Positions 1-11,922 of a stretch of DNA of 64,000 nt are shown here, piece after piece. The notes under the pieces were generated by a model that was not told where the DNA came from, searched no databases, and saw only the letters and a program-made list of their open reading frames with translations. Origin of the DNA: Elymus sibiricus (taxonomy: Eukaryota > Streptophyta > Magnoliopsida > Poales > Poaceae); NCBI GenBank assembly GCA_039707655.1, contig CM077665.1, positions 314,092,486 through 314,156,485 of the forward strand, written 5' to 3'. The position numbers and the translations under genes are program-made. Position 1 is the stretch's first letter. Each line of letters begins with the position of its first letter.

Positions 1-1727
1 GCCGTCCAGAACTAGTTCCCACCGGAACCCAGACAGCCTTTCGGCTCTACGAAACTATTTCGCTGGGAGGGAGAGAGAAAGCCAGATCATGCATGACACT
101 TGTATGTGAGAAGGGATGAAGGATTGGGCAGCCCCCTCACCTCCTATTTATAGGAAAACCAAGGGGTAGTGTGCCTCCACAAACACCCAAAGTGCCCATG
201 CTTTATGTCATACATAAGGGCAAAATGGGGAGGCAAGTGGAGCACCAAATGGTGGAAGGAAGCCTCATGGGGGGACCCCAATACCACCAACGAAATTGGC
301 AGCCCTCTTGGGTGGCCCCACCACCTTCCTATCCACCAAGTCATCCCTTAGATCTTTTGAGCAAAGCCCAAAAAAGTGGCTTTCCAAAAAGTATCCCAAA
401 AAGCACTTTCACTATTCATGACGACATTTTTCAGCGTCCGTTCGAACTGAAAATATTTATGTGGGCTTAGAACATTTCCAGTACCCACTAAAATAATTTT
501 CAACGCATTCCAGAACAATTCTGGATTAGTGATTTTCATCTGCGAAAAGCATCTGAAGCGGTTCCGGCAGCTCCGGAACATTTCCGGTTTTCATCCCGGA
601 AAATTCCAGAAAGTTTCCAGAATGATTCTGGCACCCTCCAAGAATTATCAGGCATGTGCCAAAACCAATTTGACTTAATGGTATCCCCTGAAACAACTTT
701 TCAGTTTTACCGAAACTCATCCGGTGACCTCTCTTTTCGGAACTTTTCCGCTGTCTCCGAAAACTTTTTCCGGAGACTTTCTCTCAGACTCCCTGTCTAG
801 TATTCAGCAGATAGATGACCCTTAAGCGTGTGACCCTATAGGTTCGGTGAAGTATAGACATGACCCGGAACCCCTTCCGATCAATGATCAACATCGGAGC
901 CGTGGACACCCATATTGACCCCTATACCCACACGAATGAATATTCGAGTGAACCTCCAGTTGCCGTGTGCTATTCATGTTGCTTCGCGATATGTTACAAA
1001 TACTCGAGGTGAGACATGTTGGCATCCCCGTGGATCAACAACTTGTCCACTATGCCAGTTACCTCATTACCGGTATTGTTCTCTTTTCTCGTTCCCGTGT
1101 TCCGGCATCCCCGTGATCAAATCACAAAGTGTCTGGCCAGACGATGATGGATACCGTAACACCAAGAGGGCCCAGAGATATCTCTCCATCGTCGGAGGAG
1201 CAAATCCCAATCTTGAGCTATCAAGTTATTTGACATACTTTCCCATGAACCCGTAAGCCGCCGTAATAGCCATCCATTTACGGATGACGTTTAACAAACC
1301 CCAAAGTTCATGAATCAAGCATGAAGAAACTCGATACTCTCATGGTCTGAGGAATCATGCAAACGTTAACCATCTATGTGTTATTAACCATTTAACTTGT
1401 GACGAATGTATCTCATAGCATAACTTCAATTCGGGTCGATTCAACACAAATGTTCTTCTAACATTGTGCCCTCAAAGTTGCTGGCATAGACATGCCCATG
1501 ATCAGGAAAACAGAACCATCATGCAACACTTGAGCTAGTCTTAGAGGCCAGACTAGGAATACATTTTACCGTTTATTATTCCACACGTGCATATGAGTCT
1601 TCCTCCGAGCCTCGTGGTTATTGTAGACTCGAGAACCATAGCAGTTATAGCATGGAACATAAACCTAATTATGAACAGGGAGATAATCAATAACATTTAT
1701 TATTGCCTCTAGGGCATATCTCCTACA
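1..1727 (-). repeat. 3' LTR of copia element A (cut by window edge)
   Basis: This stretch matches 7481-9208 almost base for base, with about 19-20 substitutions and one indel by eye. It ends at 1727 with the complement of TGTAGGAGATATGCCC, the conserved start of a BARE/Angela-type LTR. The LTR is therefore on the minus strand and its outer end lies left of the window. The pyrimidine-rich bases just after 1727 read on the minus strand as a short polypurine tract (AGTGGGAG), as expected at the 3' LTR boundary. Short ORFs inside it are chance ORFs. Confidence 0.93.
145..152 (-). promoter_or_regulatory. TATA box of element A 3' LTR
   Basis: The plus strand reads TATTTATA, that is TATAAATA on the minus strand, inside CCTATAAATAGGAGG. 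The same site is at 7625-7632 in the other LTR. It is the likely core promoter of the LTR. Confidence 0.6.
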
Positions 1728-2549
1728 GACTCCCACTTCTACTAGAGTCAATAATCTAGTTAATGCTAATGCACTTTACACCTGTGGCACACTGGTGTAA
1801 AATATGCTTCGCATGTGGTATAGCCTGATGTCCAACGGATCTGACGACTTCAGCTCCGTGTGTAACTTTGCATATCCTTGCGTTTTCACGCTTTCACAAA
1901 ATTCATATTTTGTGTGGACTTGGCTTTGCATATGTCTGAATCATTGGTCGAAACCTGATTCCTCAGACTGAGCTATGGAGCAACTATCTGCAATAGTGTC
2001 CCATAGACCAAAGCCATCTTGGAACCATACTAAGTTCATGAATGAACTATATGATTCAACAACTTCTTTGTCGCTTCTAAAGTGTCAACATACTTAGCCT
2101 TTGTTATAGAATTCGCCACAGTATCTTGTTTGGAACAATTTCCAACTACCGTGCCACCATGTTGTGTATTACACAAAACCCTTAACTTAAATCGAAAATC
2201 GCATGGAGCATTGATGAAGACTGTATCAATGTAATTACTTACAACGACACTTCATAATCTCTGCTTGCGAGAAAACATGTCATCAATACTGCTCTAGTAC
2301 TCAATGACATCTTTCACTGTTGTCCCATGATCAGTACTTTGATCACTTTGGTATCTATACTCGCAACAACTTTGGAGTATTGGACATATCTGGTTGTTTT
2401 TACATACCATGGAATACATGATTAATCCAAACACAAGAGTGTGTGGAATCACCATCATGTATTTTGCTCATCAGTGTTTTGGGACATTGAGTCTTGCAAA
2501 AACTCTTTCCATGTGACTTCGGCAAGAATCACTCCTTGACGTTTTTCAA

Positions 2550-3200
2550 TGCTAAAAGGTTTTAGCATTTTGTCAATATGTATCTTTGCTCAGCCCCATT
2601 AGGTAAATCTATCTCCATAGATCATCATGCCTAATATCAAGGCTATTTAGCCCAAGCACAGCATCGGAAAAAAAACTATTTTCAAATGAAGTCCTAATTC
2701 GTGTCAAGAAATTTATTTCCAATTAACAATGTGTCAAGCACACAAGGTTTTTAGAAATATTATTATGCTCCCACTTATTTTCTTGAATCACAAGCATCTC
2801 GTTACCCATTGATGAAGTCAAAAACCCTTTTCGACCATTTCATCAAAACCCGAAGATTCCAACTCCATTTTGCTCTCTTCTGTCCATTACTGGAACTCTG
2901 AAGTTTGCATACTTACTAGCATCCTCTGGACTGACAAAATACCTTGGACTGTAACACATGCAAGTCCTTGGTTTCATTTCCATCAGATGGAAATCCTTTC
3001 GTCATCCATGTTTCATATCTCATGATTGAAATATGTATTAATTGCCAGTTCAACCCGAACCGACTTTAAGCATCGCTGCGGTGAAACAACCTCATCGTAG
3101 TCAACTCCTTGAACTTGTTATTTCAACAAGTCGAGCTTTATGGATAAAACATTTTTATCTGTATCAGTTTTTAGTTCCATAAATATTCGTTAGACTATAA
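2550..3200 (-). pseudogene. Reverse transcriptase remnant, element A
   Basis: Several stretches line up with the intact-looking RT of element B: 2580-2650 with about 9640-9710, 2700-2810 with about 9770-9850 (the YVDD region), 2815-2900 with about 9890-9960, and 3060-3145 with 10110-10215. Stops and indels occur throughout, so no protein can be made. Confidence 0.7.
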
Positions 3201-3869
3201 GCCTTCTGAAAGGTGTATCAAGATTTTAATCTTGAAACATTTATATGGAAACTATCTCGGATTGTATTGGCATTTAGCCAACTCCGGAGTCAGGGCCCAT
3301 CACTGCTTCCTTGTGTATCGTAGGTATACTATTGTCCAACAACAATATCTCATTTGTGCACCTGAGAGGTTTGCACGAGCCTTGCCTACGTGGTTCAGTT
3401 GCAAGTTCGACTAAAGTCCATACATTTTATTGTAGAGACTTCCATATCAGTCGCGGTAGGAAACTCCGGAATCACTTCCAAGGTTCCTTTCCTTTGACCT
3501 GATGACGAAGATACTGGTTATCTCGTCGAGTTGCACTGTCCTCCCACTCACCTTTTGTAAGAACTATTCTCTTTAAAAGCATACCGTTTTGTGGCAAAAT
3601 CCTTTGCCTCGGTATAGTGGTGGGGGAATACCCAATGACTTGGGATAACCTACAAAGTAGCACTTGTCTGATTTGGAATAGGTTTGTAACCTTTTACACA
3701 AGCCCCATATTCCAAATGTTAAGAAAAGATATAACATGGTTGGGCGTACCATACCATGACGTCATTTCAACAGACCCGATAGAGCTCTTTTCAGTGTAAA
3801 AGCCGCAATCTCTAAAGCATCACTTTAAAAGGGATAATGGCAAATTTATTTATGTCATCTTTGATCTTA

Positions 3870-4450
3870 CCATGTCATAAATGGTTCGATTACATCTTCA
3901 CGGACTTTTCACTTGCAGTGGTGTTCCGGGAGGTGCAAGTTATGAAACCCCTTTCACAACTCATCAGACATTCGCTAAACTTGTAACTCAAATATTCCTT
4001 TCCGCAATCAATTTGCAGAAACATAATTTTCTTGTTACAATAACTTCTACTTCATTTTTGAAAACCTTATGAATGAATTCAAAAGATCCAGACTTACGTC
4101 TCATCAAGTAAATATCCATATATCTACTTGAGTCATTTCTGAAGATAGATAAATCCACTACTTGCAACAACATTTATTGGACTACACACATCATAATGTA
4201 TGATCACCAATATGTTCTTTGCTTGTTCCTTATGGCATGTGAATGGTATTTCAGTCACTTCACTTTTCAGAGGAAAGTTTCAAGTGTCAGATGATTCAAA
4301 ATCAAACGACTTCAAAATCCATCATAATGGAATTTTCCATGCGGGTTTCTCCAATGTGACCAAATGCAGTGCCCCACATGTTGTGGTATTCTTTTAGTCT
4401 TGCGACATTTAGCGTCAGTGTTATGGACGTATCATATTACCATCAATATT
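3870..4450 (-). pseudogene. Integrase / GAG-pre-integrase remnant, element A
   Basis: Bases 3886-3970 resemble 11010-11090 of element B (integrase around the catalytic Glu), and 4100-4440 resembles 11225-11570 (integrase N-terminus and GAG-pre-integrase). All reading frames are broken. Confidence 0.65.
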
Positions 4451-4808
4451 CACAACATACATCCCATCCTGGATGGAAGCATGGCCCTTCATGTTATTCA
4501 TAACAACGAACATCAAAAGTTCTCTTATGAATAACCTTCTTGCAAGATACCTTATGCAAAGGGCTAGAGTATATGAAACTCTAAATGAATTATAAAAGTA
4601 AATATAGAGGTAATGTATTATTATCAATATTCATAACATACATCTCATTCATAATGAAAGTATGGCCCTTATGTTATTCATATCACCGAACATCAAAAGT
4701 TCTCTTATGAACAACCTTCTTGCAAGATACTTTATGCAAAGGGCTAGAGCATGTAAAACTCTAAAATGGTTTATGAAAATAAATACATATGGTAATACAC
4801 CGATGGAA
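4433..4808. repeat. Tandem duplication of about 188 bp in element A
   Basis: Bases 4433-4620 and 4621-4808 are two diverged copies of one segment. Both contain GAACATCAAAAGTTCTCTTA and CTTCTTGCAAGATAC, followed by GCAAAGGGCTAGAG. The duplication falls in the GAG-pre-integrase remnant. Confidence 0.8.
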
Positions 4809-5529
4809 AGTATAGTACCATTTACTATATTCCCAGCGTGTATCAAAACCTCATCCCTGGCTAGTCTTTCAGGCCATAGTAGTTTTTACATCGAGTTGCA
4901 ACAGAATGCAATCGAGCGGGTATCTTTGTGATTAACTCACAATACCCAAGAATCAGTGATTAACATGTTTAACCATAATTCCCAAGAACTATATCTTTGA
5001 CCAGCCTTCTATACATCAAAAACTTGTATGACATTCATACATGAGCTGGATATTCCAGTCTTCTTTCCTTCTGCCTTCATACTTCTAACAGTTTAACTTT
5101 CAGTATTTCTCCTACTCTCAGAAGAAGCATCCAACTTAAGAGTGGTGTTAGCCCCGGACTTCCTAGGCGTGAAAGTTTCACTAACACCCTTCGGACACTT
5201 CCTTTCTCTTTAAGTTGTTTGTTTTATTCACCTTTCATCATATGACAGGCGTTCTTCTGGATCCCTCTCTTATCAGTCTAATGCATAGTAAACTCCTTTA
5301 CTAATAGTTTGCAAACAAACATTGCTTTGGATATCTCATATCTTTTAGCCTTTGTCTGTCTCTGAAAATGACTTTCAGATTCCATGAATATCACATAACT
5401 ATCCAAACTTTCGAAGTTCGGGTCTCATGGAAGCAAACATATTGCACTTGACTGAAACGGAATTCTAGCTTTTGGATCGATGGACAAGAGTCACATGATC
5501 CATAGCATTAGCGGGAGAATACCAAAAGC

Positions 5530-5665
5530 ATGCGATAGGACAAATCCTTCTCGGCACTCTTGAGGACAATCCTCACATTACGTTACCAACCGTAAAGTTT
5601 TAACCAGATATTTAACAGCTTATTCAATTTTAACAGGGAAGGTGGAAACGCGAGCCATTCTTCTA
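5530..5665 (-). pseudogene. gag N-terminus remnant, element A
   Basis: The complement contains the Met-Ala-Arg gag start context seen at 12819 in element B and the following segment (compare 5565-5620 with 12705-12755). The rest of gag is not recognisable to its left, so gag appears deleted or scrambled. Confidence 0.55.
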
Positions 5666-7030
5666 CAACTATTATGCAAATCACACTTAGACAGTGTCCA
5701 TAATTAATTGCACTAAGAATTAAAAGAATTAATTCTAAAGTGCGCTCCCACTCAAATCAATATCTCTCATAATTGATCGTGAGTGATTCAAGATCCGCAT
5801 TTCAATTCAACGCCACGGTTCGAGATGAACTCAAATGGCGCGAACTTCAATCGGTAGGCAAACTTGCCGATCACATCTCTATGTGATTCTTGTTCATCTT
5901 TCGATGCGTGTGTTCTGAGCTCGGGACTGTCCTGCCTGAACGTCAAGACAACCAAGTGATCTCGCTGCGAGGTCTCAACTCACCCGCCTCACACTTCTCT
6001 AATCGTTCGCACCCATGGAGATCATGTGATGCCCCGAAGAGATAGGTGTCGTGACAGTGCTACACTTGGGAGAACACTAACTACTTGATATTTTAAGTGA
6101 GAGATCACCCTAATAAAAAGCGACTACCGCGCAATCAAAAAGGGTGCATCATAAGGGATAAACATCTCAGGCAATTCATAATAGCATGATATGGTATAGC
6201 CCTTTCTGACGGAGAAGTCTTTCATTTCTTCGTCTCCGGCATTCGCGTTGGTGTTCACCTTCGCGAAGATTGCCACCACCTTGTCGATGCACCAGATAAT
6301 ATTGCTATCTCTATAGCTAATAAAATAAGTGCATTACTTAAGGCTGACACGCAGGTCATTAAAGTGACAATCATATGGCTCCATCCATCACGCCGAATCA
6401 TGACACGCAGGTCATGTTAATATTACATCATATAGTCATCTGATACATAATCAAATTAATATGACCACTGCTATACCACATCATATGCACATGCAAACCA
6501 TCCTGCAAAACCAAGTTAGACGCCTCTAATCGGTTCATGCAAAAAACTTGTTTTACGTGGCTTCTAAGGTTTCGAAACAAACCGAAGCTACCAACGTCCA
6601 TCATCAAGCATGATAATCCAAGTCGCTAGATTAACATTGCGGGGTGTATGAAACACGAGATAATAAAATCTCAAGCCCCATACTGAACTTCGTCATACGC
6701 ATGACCCCCGTGCAGATCATATTTGCATTGCCCTTTTGTCTGCGAAATTTCATCTTTCTTTTTAACTACGGTGGAATTCAATGAACTGTTAGCACTTCGT
6801 TGATCAATCGGGATCGCGGATTGCCAGAACATTGAAACTACACCATACTGTTATCAAGATCAGAAATATGCAAATTCCAGGGAAGCAACAAGAACATCGG
6901 GTAACAGATTTCATCTGCTACCCGCACAAATAATTTTCAGTAATAGAACTCATCTACTACCTAATTATATTGTGCAACACCCATACATCTCTATGTATTC
7001 TAGATCGCAACCTGCATCTACGCATAGCAC

Positions 7031-7044
7031 GGCTCTTGATGCCA
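7031..7044 (-). promoter_or_regulatory. Primer binding site of element A
   Basis: Immediately inside the 5' LTR the minus strand reads TGGCATCAAGAGCC. This resembles the initiator-tRNA-Met PBS (TGGTATCAGAGC) used by plant copia elements, with changes, and it fixes the element's orientation as leftward. Confidence 0.65.
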
Positions 7045-7297
7045 CTGTAGGGTAATGCAGCAGAAAACAAAAAAATTCCGACCTACGCACCAGCCTAGGA
7101 CCACTATGGAGACTGCATACAAGGTTTGATCTTTTCGTTACCGACTCGTAGCGCAGCGGAAGTAGAGTCGATGACGATCGGCGGTGCAGATCCCCGCAGC
7201 TAGGATTTACAACCTCCCAACCGCGAGGATGTATACCCTCATTTGCCCCTTGGACAGCCCTCCGGGAGGCGGTCGGACAGTCCCCCGGACGGTGTCG

Positions 7298-7401
7298 CGG
7301 ACAGCCCTTCGGGAGGACCTCCGAAACTCGGACGGTCACACGGACAGCCCTTCGGGAGGACCTCCGAAACTCGGACGGTCACACGGACAGCCCTTCGGGA
7401 G
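7298..7401. repeat. 43-bp GC-rich minisatellite in LTR A
   Basis: Two exact or near-exact 43-bp units (7298-7340 and 7341-7383), each starting CGGACAGCCCTTCGGGAGG, are followed by a partial third. More diverged copies of CGGACAG lie at 7250-7297. The repeat lies in the 3' (U5-side) part of the LTR. Confidence 0.85.
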
Positions 7402-7624
7402 GCACTCTCAAACTAAGACCGAAACTACGATCTCTCTACAGAGTTGCACACATACGGTGTCATCTATCCGGCAGGGCTTCGCCGTCCAGAACTAGTTCCC
7501 ACCGGAACCCAGACAGCCTTTCGGCTCTACGAAACTATTTCGCTAGGAGGGAGAGAGAAAGCCAGATCATGCATGGCACTTGTATGTGAGAAGGGATGAA
7601 GGATTGGGCAGCCCCCTCACCTCC

Positions 7625-7632
7625 TATTTATA
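7625..7632 (-). promoter_or_regulatory. TATA box of element A 5' LTR
   Basis: TATAAATA on the minus strand within CCTATAAATAGGAGG, identical in position and sequence to the site in the other LTR copy. It is likely the transcription promoter of element A. Confidence 0.6.
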
Positions 7633-9208
7633 GGAAAACCAAGGGGTAGTGTGCCTCCACAAACACCCAAAGTGCCCATGCTTTATGTCATACATAAGGG
7701 CAAAATGGGGAGGCAAGTGGAGCACCAAATGGTGGAAGGAAGCCTCATGGGGGGGCCCCCAATACCACCAACGAAATTGGCAGCCCTCTTGGGTGGCCCC
7801 ACCACCTTCCTATCCACCAAGTCATCCCTTAGATCTTTTGAGCAAAGCCCAAAAAAGTGGCTTTCCAAAAAGTATCCCAAAAAGCACTTTCACTATTCAT
7901 GACGACATTTTTCAGCGTCCGTTCGAACTGAAAATATTTATGTGGGCTTAGAACATTTCCAGTACCCACCAAAATAATTTTCAACGCGTTCCAGAACAAT
8001 TCCGGATTAGTGATTTTCATCTGCGAAAATCATCTGAAGCGGTTCCGGCAGCTCCGGAACATTTCTGGTTTTCATCCCGGAAAATTCCAGAAAGTTTCCA
8101 GAATGATTCTGGCACCCTCCAAGAATTATCAGGCATGTGCCAAAACCAATTTGACTTAATGGTATCCCCTGAAACAACTTTTCAGTTTTACCGGAACTCA
8201 TCCGGTGACCTCTCTTTTCGGAACTTTTCCGCTGTCTCCGAAAACTTTTTCCGGAGACTTTCTCTCAGACTCCCTGTCTAGTATTCAGCAGATAGATGAC
8301 CCTTAAGCGTGTGACCCTATAGGTTCGGTGAAGTATAGACATGACCCGGAACCCCTTCCGATCAATGATCAACATCGGAGCCGTGGACACCCATATTGAC
8401 CCCTATACCCACACGAATGAATATTCGAGTGAACCTCCAGTTGCCATGTGCTATTCCTGTTGCTTCGCGATATGTTACAAATACCCGAGGTGAGACATGT
8501 TGGCATCCCCGTGGATCAACAACTTGTGCACTATGCCAGTTACCTCGTTACCGGTATTGTTCTCTTTTCTCGTTCCCGTGTTCCGGCATCCCCGTGATCA
8601 AATCACAAAGTGTCTGGCCAGACGATGATGGATACCGTAACACCAAGAGGGCCCAGAGATATCTCTCCATCGTCGGAGGAGCAAATCCCAATCTTGAGCT
8701 ATCAAGTTACTTGACATACTTTCCCATGAACCCGTAAGCCGCCGTAATAGCCATCCATTTACGGATGACGTTGAACAAACCCCAAAGTTCATGAATCAAG
8801 CATGAAGAAACTCGATACTCTCATGGTCTGAGGAATCATGCAAACGTTAACCATCTCTGTGTTATTAACCATTTAACTTGTGACGAATGTATCTCATAGC
8901 ATAACATCAATTCGGGTCGATTCAACACAAATGTTCTTCTAACATTGTGCCCTCAAAGTTGCTGGCATAGACATGCCCATGATCAGGAAAACAGAACCAT
9001 CATGCAACACTTGAGCTAGTCTTAGAGGCCAGACTAGGAATACATTTTACCGTTTATTATTCCACACGTGCATATGAGTCTTCCTCCGAGCCTCGTGGTT
9101 ATTGTAGACTCGAGAACCATAGCAGTTATAGCATGGAACATAAACCTAATTATGAACATGGAGATAATCAATAACATTTATTATTGCCTCTAGGGCATAT
9201 CTCCTACA

Positions 9209-10162
9209 CTCCCCCATTGAGAATAAATACGTATCCGGTTTGAGACTTAGAGTCATCCGGAATAGTGTCAAAGCTTGCATCGACGTAACCCTTTACGACG
9301 AGCTCTTTATAACCTCCATAAACGAGAAACATGTCATTAGTCCTTTTCAGGTACTTCAGGATATTCTTGACCGCCGTCCAGTGTTCCATTCCTGGATCAC
9401 TTTGCAACCTTCCATCCATACTTATGGCAAGGCTGACATCGGGTCTTGTGCACAGCATTGCATACATGATAGAGCCTATGGCTGAAGCATAGGGAATGAC
9501 ACTCATCTTTTCTTTATCTTCTGCAGTCACTGGGCATTGAGTCTTACTCAACTTCACACCTTGCAATATAGGCAAGAACCCCTTCTTGGACTGATCCATT
9601 TTGAACTTCTTCAAAACTTTGTCAAGGTATGTGCTCTGTGAAAGTCCTATTAAGTGTCTCGGTCTATCTCTATAGATCTTGATGCCTAATATGAAAGCAG
9701 CTTCTCCTAGGTCCTTCATTGAAAAACTCTTGTTCAAATATTCCTTCACGCTTTCCAACATTTCTATATTGTTTCCAATCAGCAATATGTCATCCACATA
9801 TAATATTAGAAATGCTATAGTGCTCCCACTCACTTTCTTGTAAATACAAGCTTCTCCGTAAACTTGTATAAACCCGAACGCTTTGATCACCTCATCAAAG
9901 CGAAGATTCCAACTCCGAGATGCTTGCACCAGTCCATAAATGGATCGCTGGAGTTTGCAAACTTTGTCAGCATTCTCTGGATCGACAAAACCTTCTGGTT
10001 GCATCATATACAACTCTTCCTTAAGGAAACCATTAAGGAACGCTGTTTTGACATCCATCTGCCAAATTTCATAATCGAAAAATGCAGCTATTGCTAACTA
10101 ATTCTGACGGACTTAAGCATCGCTACGGGTGAGAAGGTCTCATCGTAGTCAACTCCTTGAAC
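9209..10162 (-). pseudogene. Copia element B pol: reverse transcriptase and start of RNase H
   Basis: This is the downstream half of the copia reverse transcriptase. The fingers/palm motif DVKTAFLNG is near 10050 and the catalytic YVDD (LYVDDILLIGN) near 9800. The start of RNase H (SQTGYVFILNGG) runs to the left end, where insertion of element A cuts the gene at 9208/9209. Upstream, KSVRI and LLAIAAFF are joined with one base missing near 10097-10100, which shifts the frame. Just above that, a 21-bp tandem duplication introduces a stop. The remaining RNase H and 3' LTR lie left of the window. Confidence 0.9.
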
Positions 10163-10186
10163 TTAGTAGTCAACTCCTTGAACTTG
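10145..10186. repeat. 21-bp tandem duplication creating a stop in B pol
   Basis: The 21-mer starting GTAGTCAACTCCTTGAACTT occurs twice in a row, at 10145-10165 and 10166-10186, with one mismatch at the last base. On the minus strand the junction reads Gly-Val-Asp-Tyr-stop (TAA at 10163-10165) and then repeats Val-Gln-Gly-Val-Asp-Tyr in the same frame. Confidence 0.92.
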
Positions 10187-11776
10187 TGAAAAACCCTTTG
10201 TCACAAGTCGAGCTTTATAGACAGTGATATTACTGTCCGCGTCTGTCTTCTTCTTAAAGATCCATTTATTCTGAATGGCCTTTCGCCCTTCAGGTAATAC
10301 TTCCAAAGTCCATACTTTGTTTTCATACATGGATCCCATCTCGGATTTCATGGCCTCTAACCATTTCTCAGAATCCAGGCCCACCATCGCTTCTCCATAG
10401 CTCGTAGGTTCATCGTTGTCCAACAACATGAGCTCTAAGACAGGGTTACCGTACCACTCAGGAGCAGTACGTGCCCTTGTCGACCTACGAGGTTCGATAG
10501 CAACTTGATCCGAAGCCTCATGATCACCATCATTAGCTTCCTCTTCAACCGATGTAGGCTCTACAGAAACATCTTTCTGCGCTGCTCTACTCTCTGGTTG
10601 AAGTAAAGGTTCAACAACCTCATCAAGTTCTATTTTCCTCCCACTCAATTCTTTCGAGAGAAACTCTTTCTCGAGAAATGACCCGTTCTTTACGACAAAC
10701 ACTTTGCCTTCGGATCTGAGATAGAAGGTATACCCAACCGTCTCTTTTGGGTATCCTATGAAGACGCATTTCTCCGCTTTGGGTTCCAGCTTTTCAGGCT
10801 GAAGCTTTTTGACATAAGCATCACATCCCCAAACTTTAAGAAACGACAACTTTGGTTTCTTGCCAAACCACAGTTCATACGGCGTCGTCTCAATGGATTT
10901 AGATGGTGCCCTATTTAAAGTCAATGCACCTGTCTCTAACGCATAACCCCAAAACGATAGTGGCAAATCGGCAAGAGACATCATAGACCGCACCATATCC
11001 AATAAGGTTCGATTACGACGTTCGGACACACCATTACGCTGTGGTGTTCCAGGTGGCGTCAACTGTGAAACAATTCCACATTGTCTTAAGTGATTGCCAA
11101 ACTCATAACTCATATATTCTCCTCCTCGATCAGATCGTAGGAATTTAGTCTTCTTGTTACGATGATTCTCAACTTCACTCTGAAATTGCTTGAACTTTTC
11201 AAACGTTTCATACTTATGTTTCATTAAGTAAATATACCCATACCTACTTAAGTCATCGGTGAAGGTGAGAAAATAACGATATCCACCACACGCCTCAAAG
11301 CTCATCGGACCGCACACATCAGTATGTATGATTTCCAACAAGTCACTTGCCCGTTCCATTGTTCCCGAGAACGGGGTCTTAGTCATCTTGCCCATGAGGC
11401 ATGGTTCACATGTGTCAAGTGATTCAAAATCAAGTGACTCCAAAAGTCCATCAGCATGGAGTTTCTTCATGCGTTTTACACCAATATGACCTAAGCGGCA
11501 GTGCCACAAGAAAGTGGTGCTATCATTATCAACTCTACATCTTTTGGCATCAATGTTATGAACATGTGTATCATCACTATCGAGATTCAACAAGAATAAA
11601 CCCCTCACATTGGGTGCATGACCATAAAAGATATTACTCATATAAATAGAACAACCATTATTCTCTGATTTAAATGAGTAACCGTCTCGCAATAAACAAT
11701 ATCCAGATATAATGTTCATGCTTAATGCAGGCACTAAATAACAATTATTCAGGTTCATCACTAATCCCGATGGTAG
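10163..11776 (-). pseudogene. Copia element B pol: GAG-pre-integrase, integrase, RT N-terminus
   Basis: One open stretch of about 535 codons. It carries the GAG-pre-integrase zinc-binding region (WHCRLGHIGVKRM and CEPCLMGKM), then the integrase core with catalytic Asp in HTDVCGPM, Asp in FTDDLSRYG and Glu in NGVSERRNRT. A linker follows, then the RT start (KWIFKKK, ARLVTKGFSQVQGVDY). The order integrase-before-RT is diagnostic of Ty1/copia. It opens after an in-frame TGA (11777-11779, Arg expected in ALRLPSG) and ends at the TAA made by the 21-bp duplication. In an intact element this polyprotein would integrate and copy the element's cDNA. Confidence 0.92.
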
Positions 11777-11779
11777 TCA

Positions 11780-11922
11780 AAGAGCGAGCGTGCCGACGGC
11801 GATCACATCAACCTTGGAACCATTTCCCACGCGCATCGTCACTTCATCCTTTGCCAGCCTCCGTCTATTCCGAGTTCCTGTTTTGAGTTGCAAATGTGAG
11901 CAACCGAACCGGTATCAAATAC
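11780..11922 (-). pseudogene. Copia element B protease region
   Basis: The aspartic protease signature DTGS, in VFDTGSVAHICNS, reads at about 11909-11870. It directly follows a TGA at 11923-11925 where a Trp codon is expected (ST-W-VFDTGS). Between the DTGS segment and the RRRLAKDE segment near 11865 the frame changes once. The protease would mature the Gag-Pol polyprotein; here it is broken. Confidence 0.8.

Larger units (their letters stand above)
1728..7045 (-). mobile_element. Interior of copia element A, heavily decayed gag-pol
   Basis: The 5.3-kb interior between the two A LTRs has no ORF above about 125 aa, but reading leftwards it tracks the copia polyprotein of element B. A gag start remnant lies at 5530-5665, GAG-pre-integrase and integrase remnants at about 3870-4450, and reverse transcriptase remnants at about 2550-3200. 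For example, 3060-3145 resembles 10110-10215 of B. Most of gag and protease is missing or unrecognisable, and the 5' leader occupies about 5670-7045. Coding decay is much greater than the roughly 1% LTR divergence, so the copy was probably already non-coding when it inserted. Confidence 0.85.
7046..9208 (-). repeat. 5' LTR of copia element A
   Basis: This 2163-bp LTR has TGTA...TACA termini: TGTAGGGTAATGCAG on the plus strand at 7046 and CATATCTCCTACA ending at 9208. It is followed inward by a PBS (7031-7044) and matches 1-1727. At 9209 the sequence passes directly into element B's pol, so 9208/9209 is an insertion junction. The expected 5-bp target duplication would be CTCCC (9209-9213); its partner is outside the window. 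Confidence 0.93.

Noticed and set aside
915..1256. 113-aa ORF repeated at 8396-8737
   Set aside because: Present in both A LTRs only because they are duplicates. No homology or codon signal; LTR sequence.
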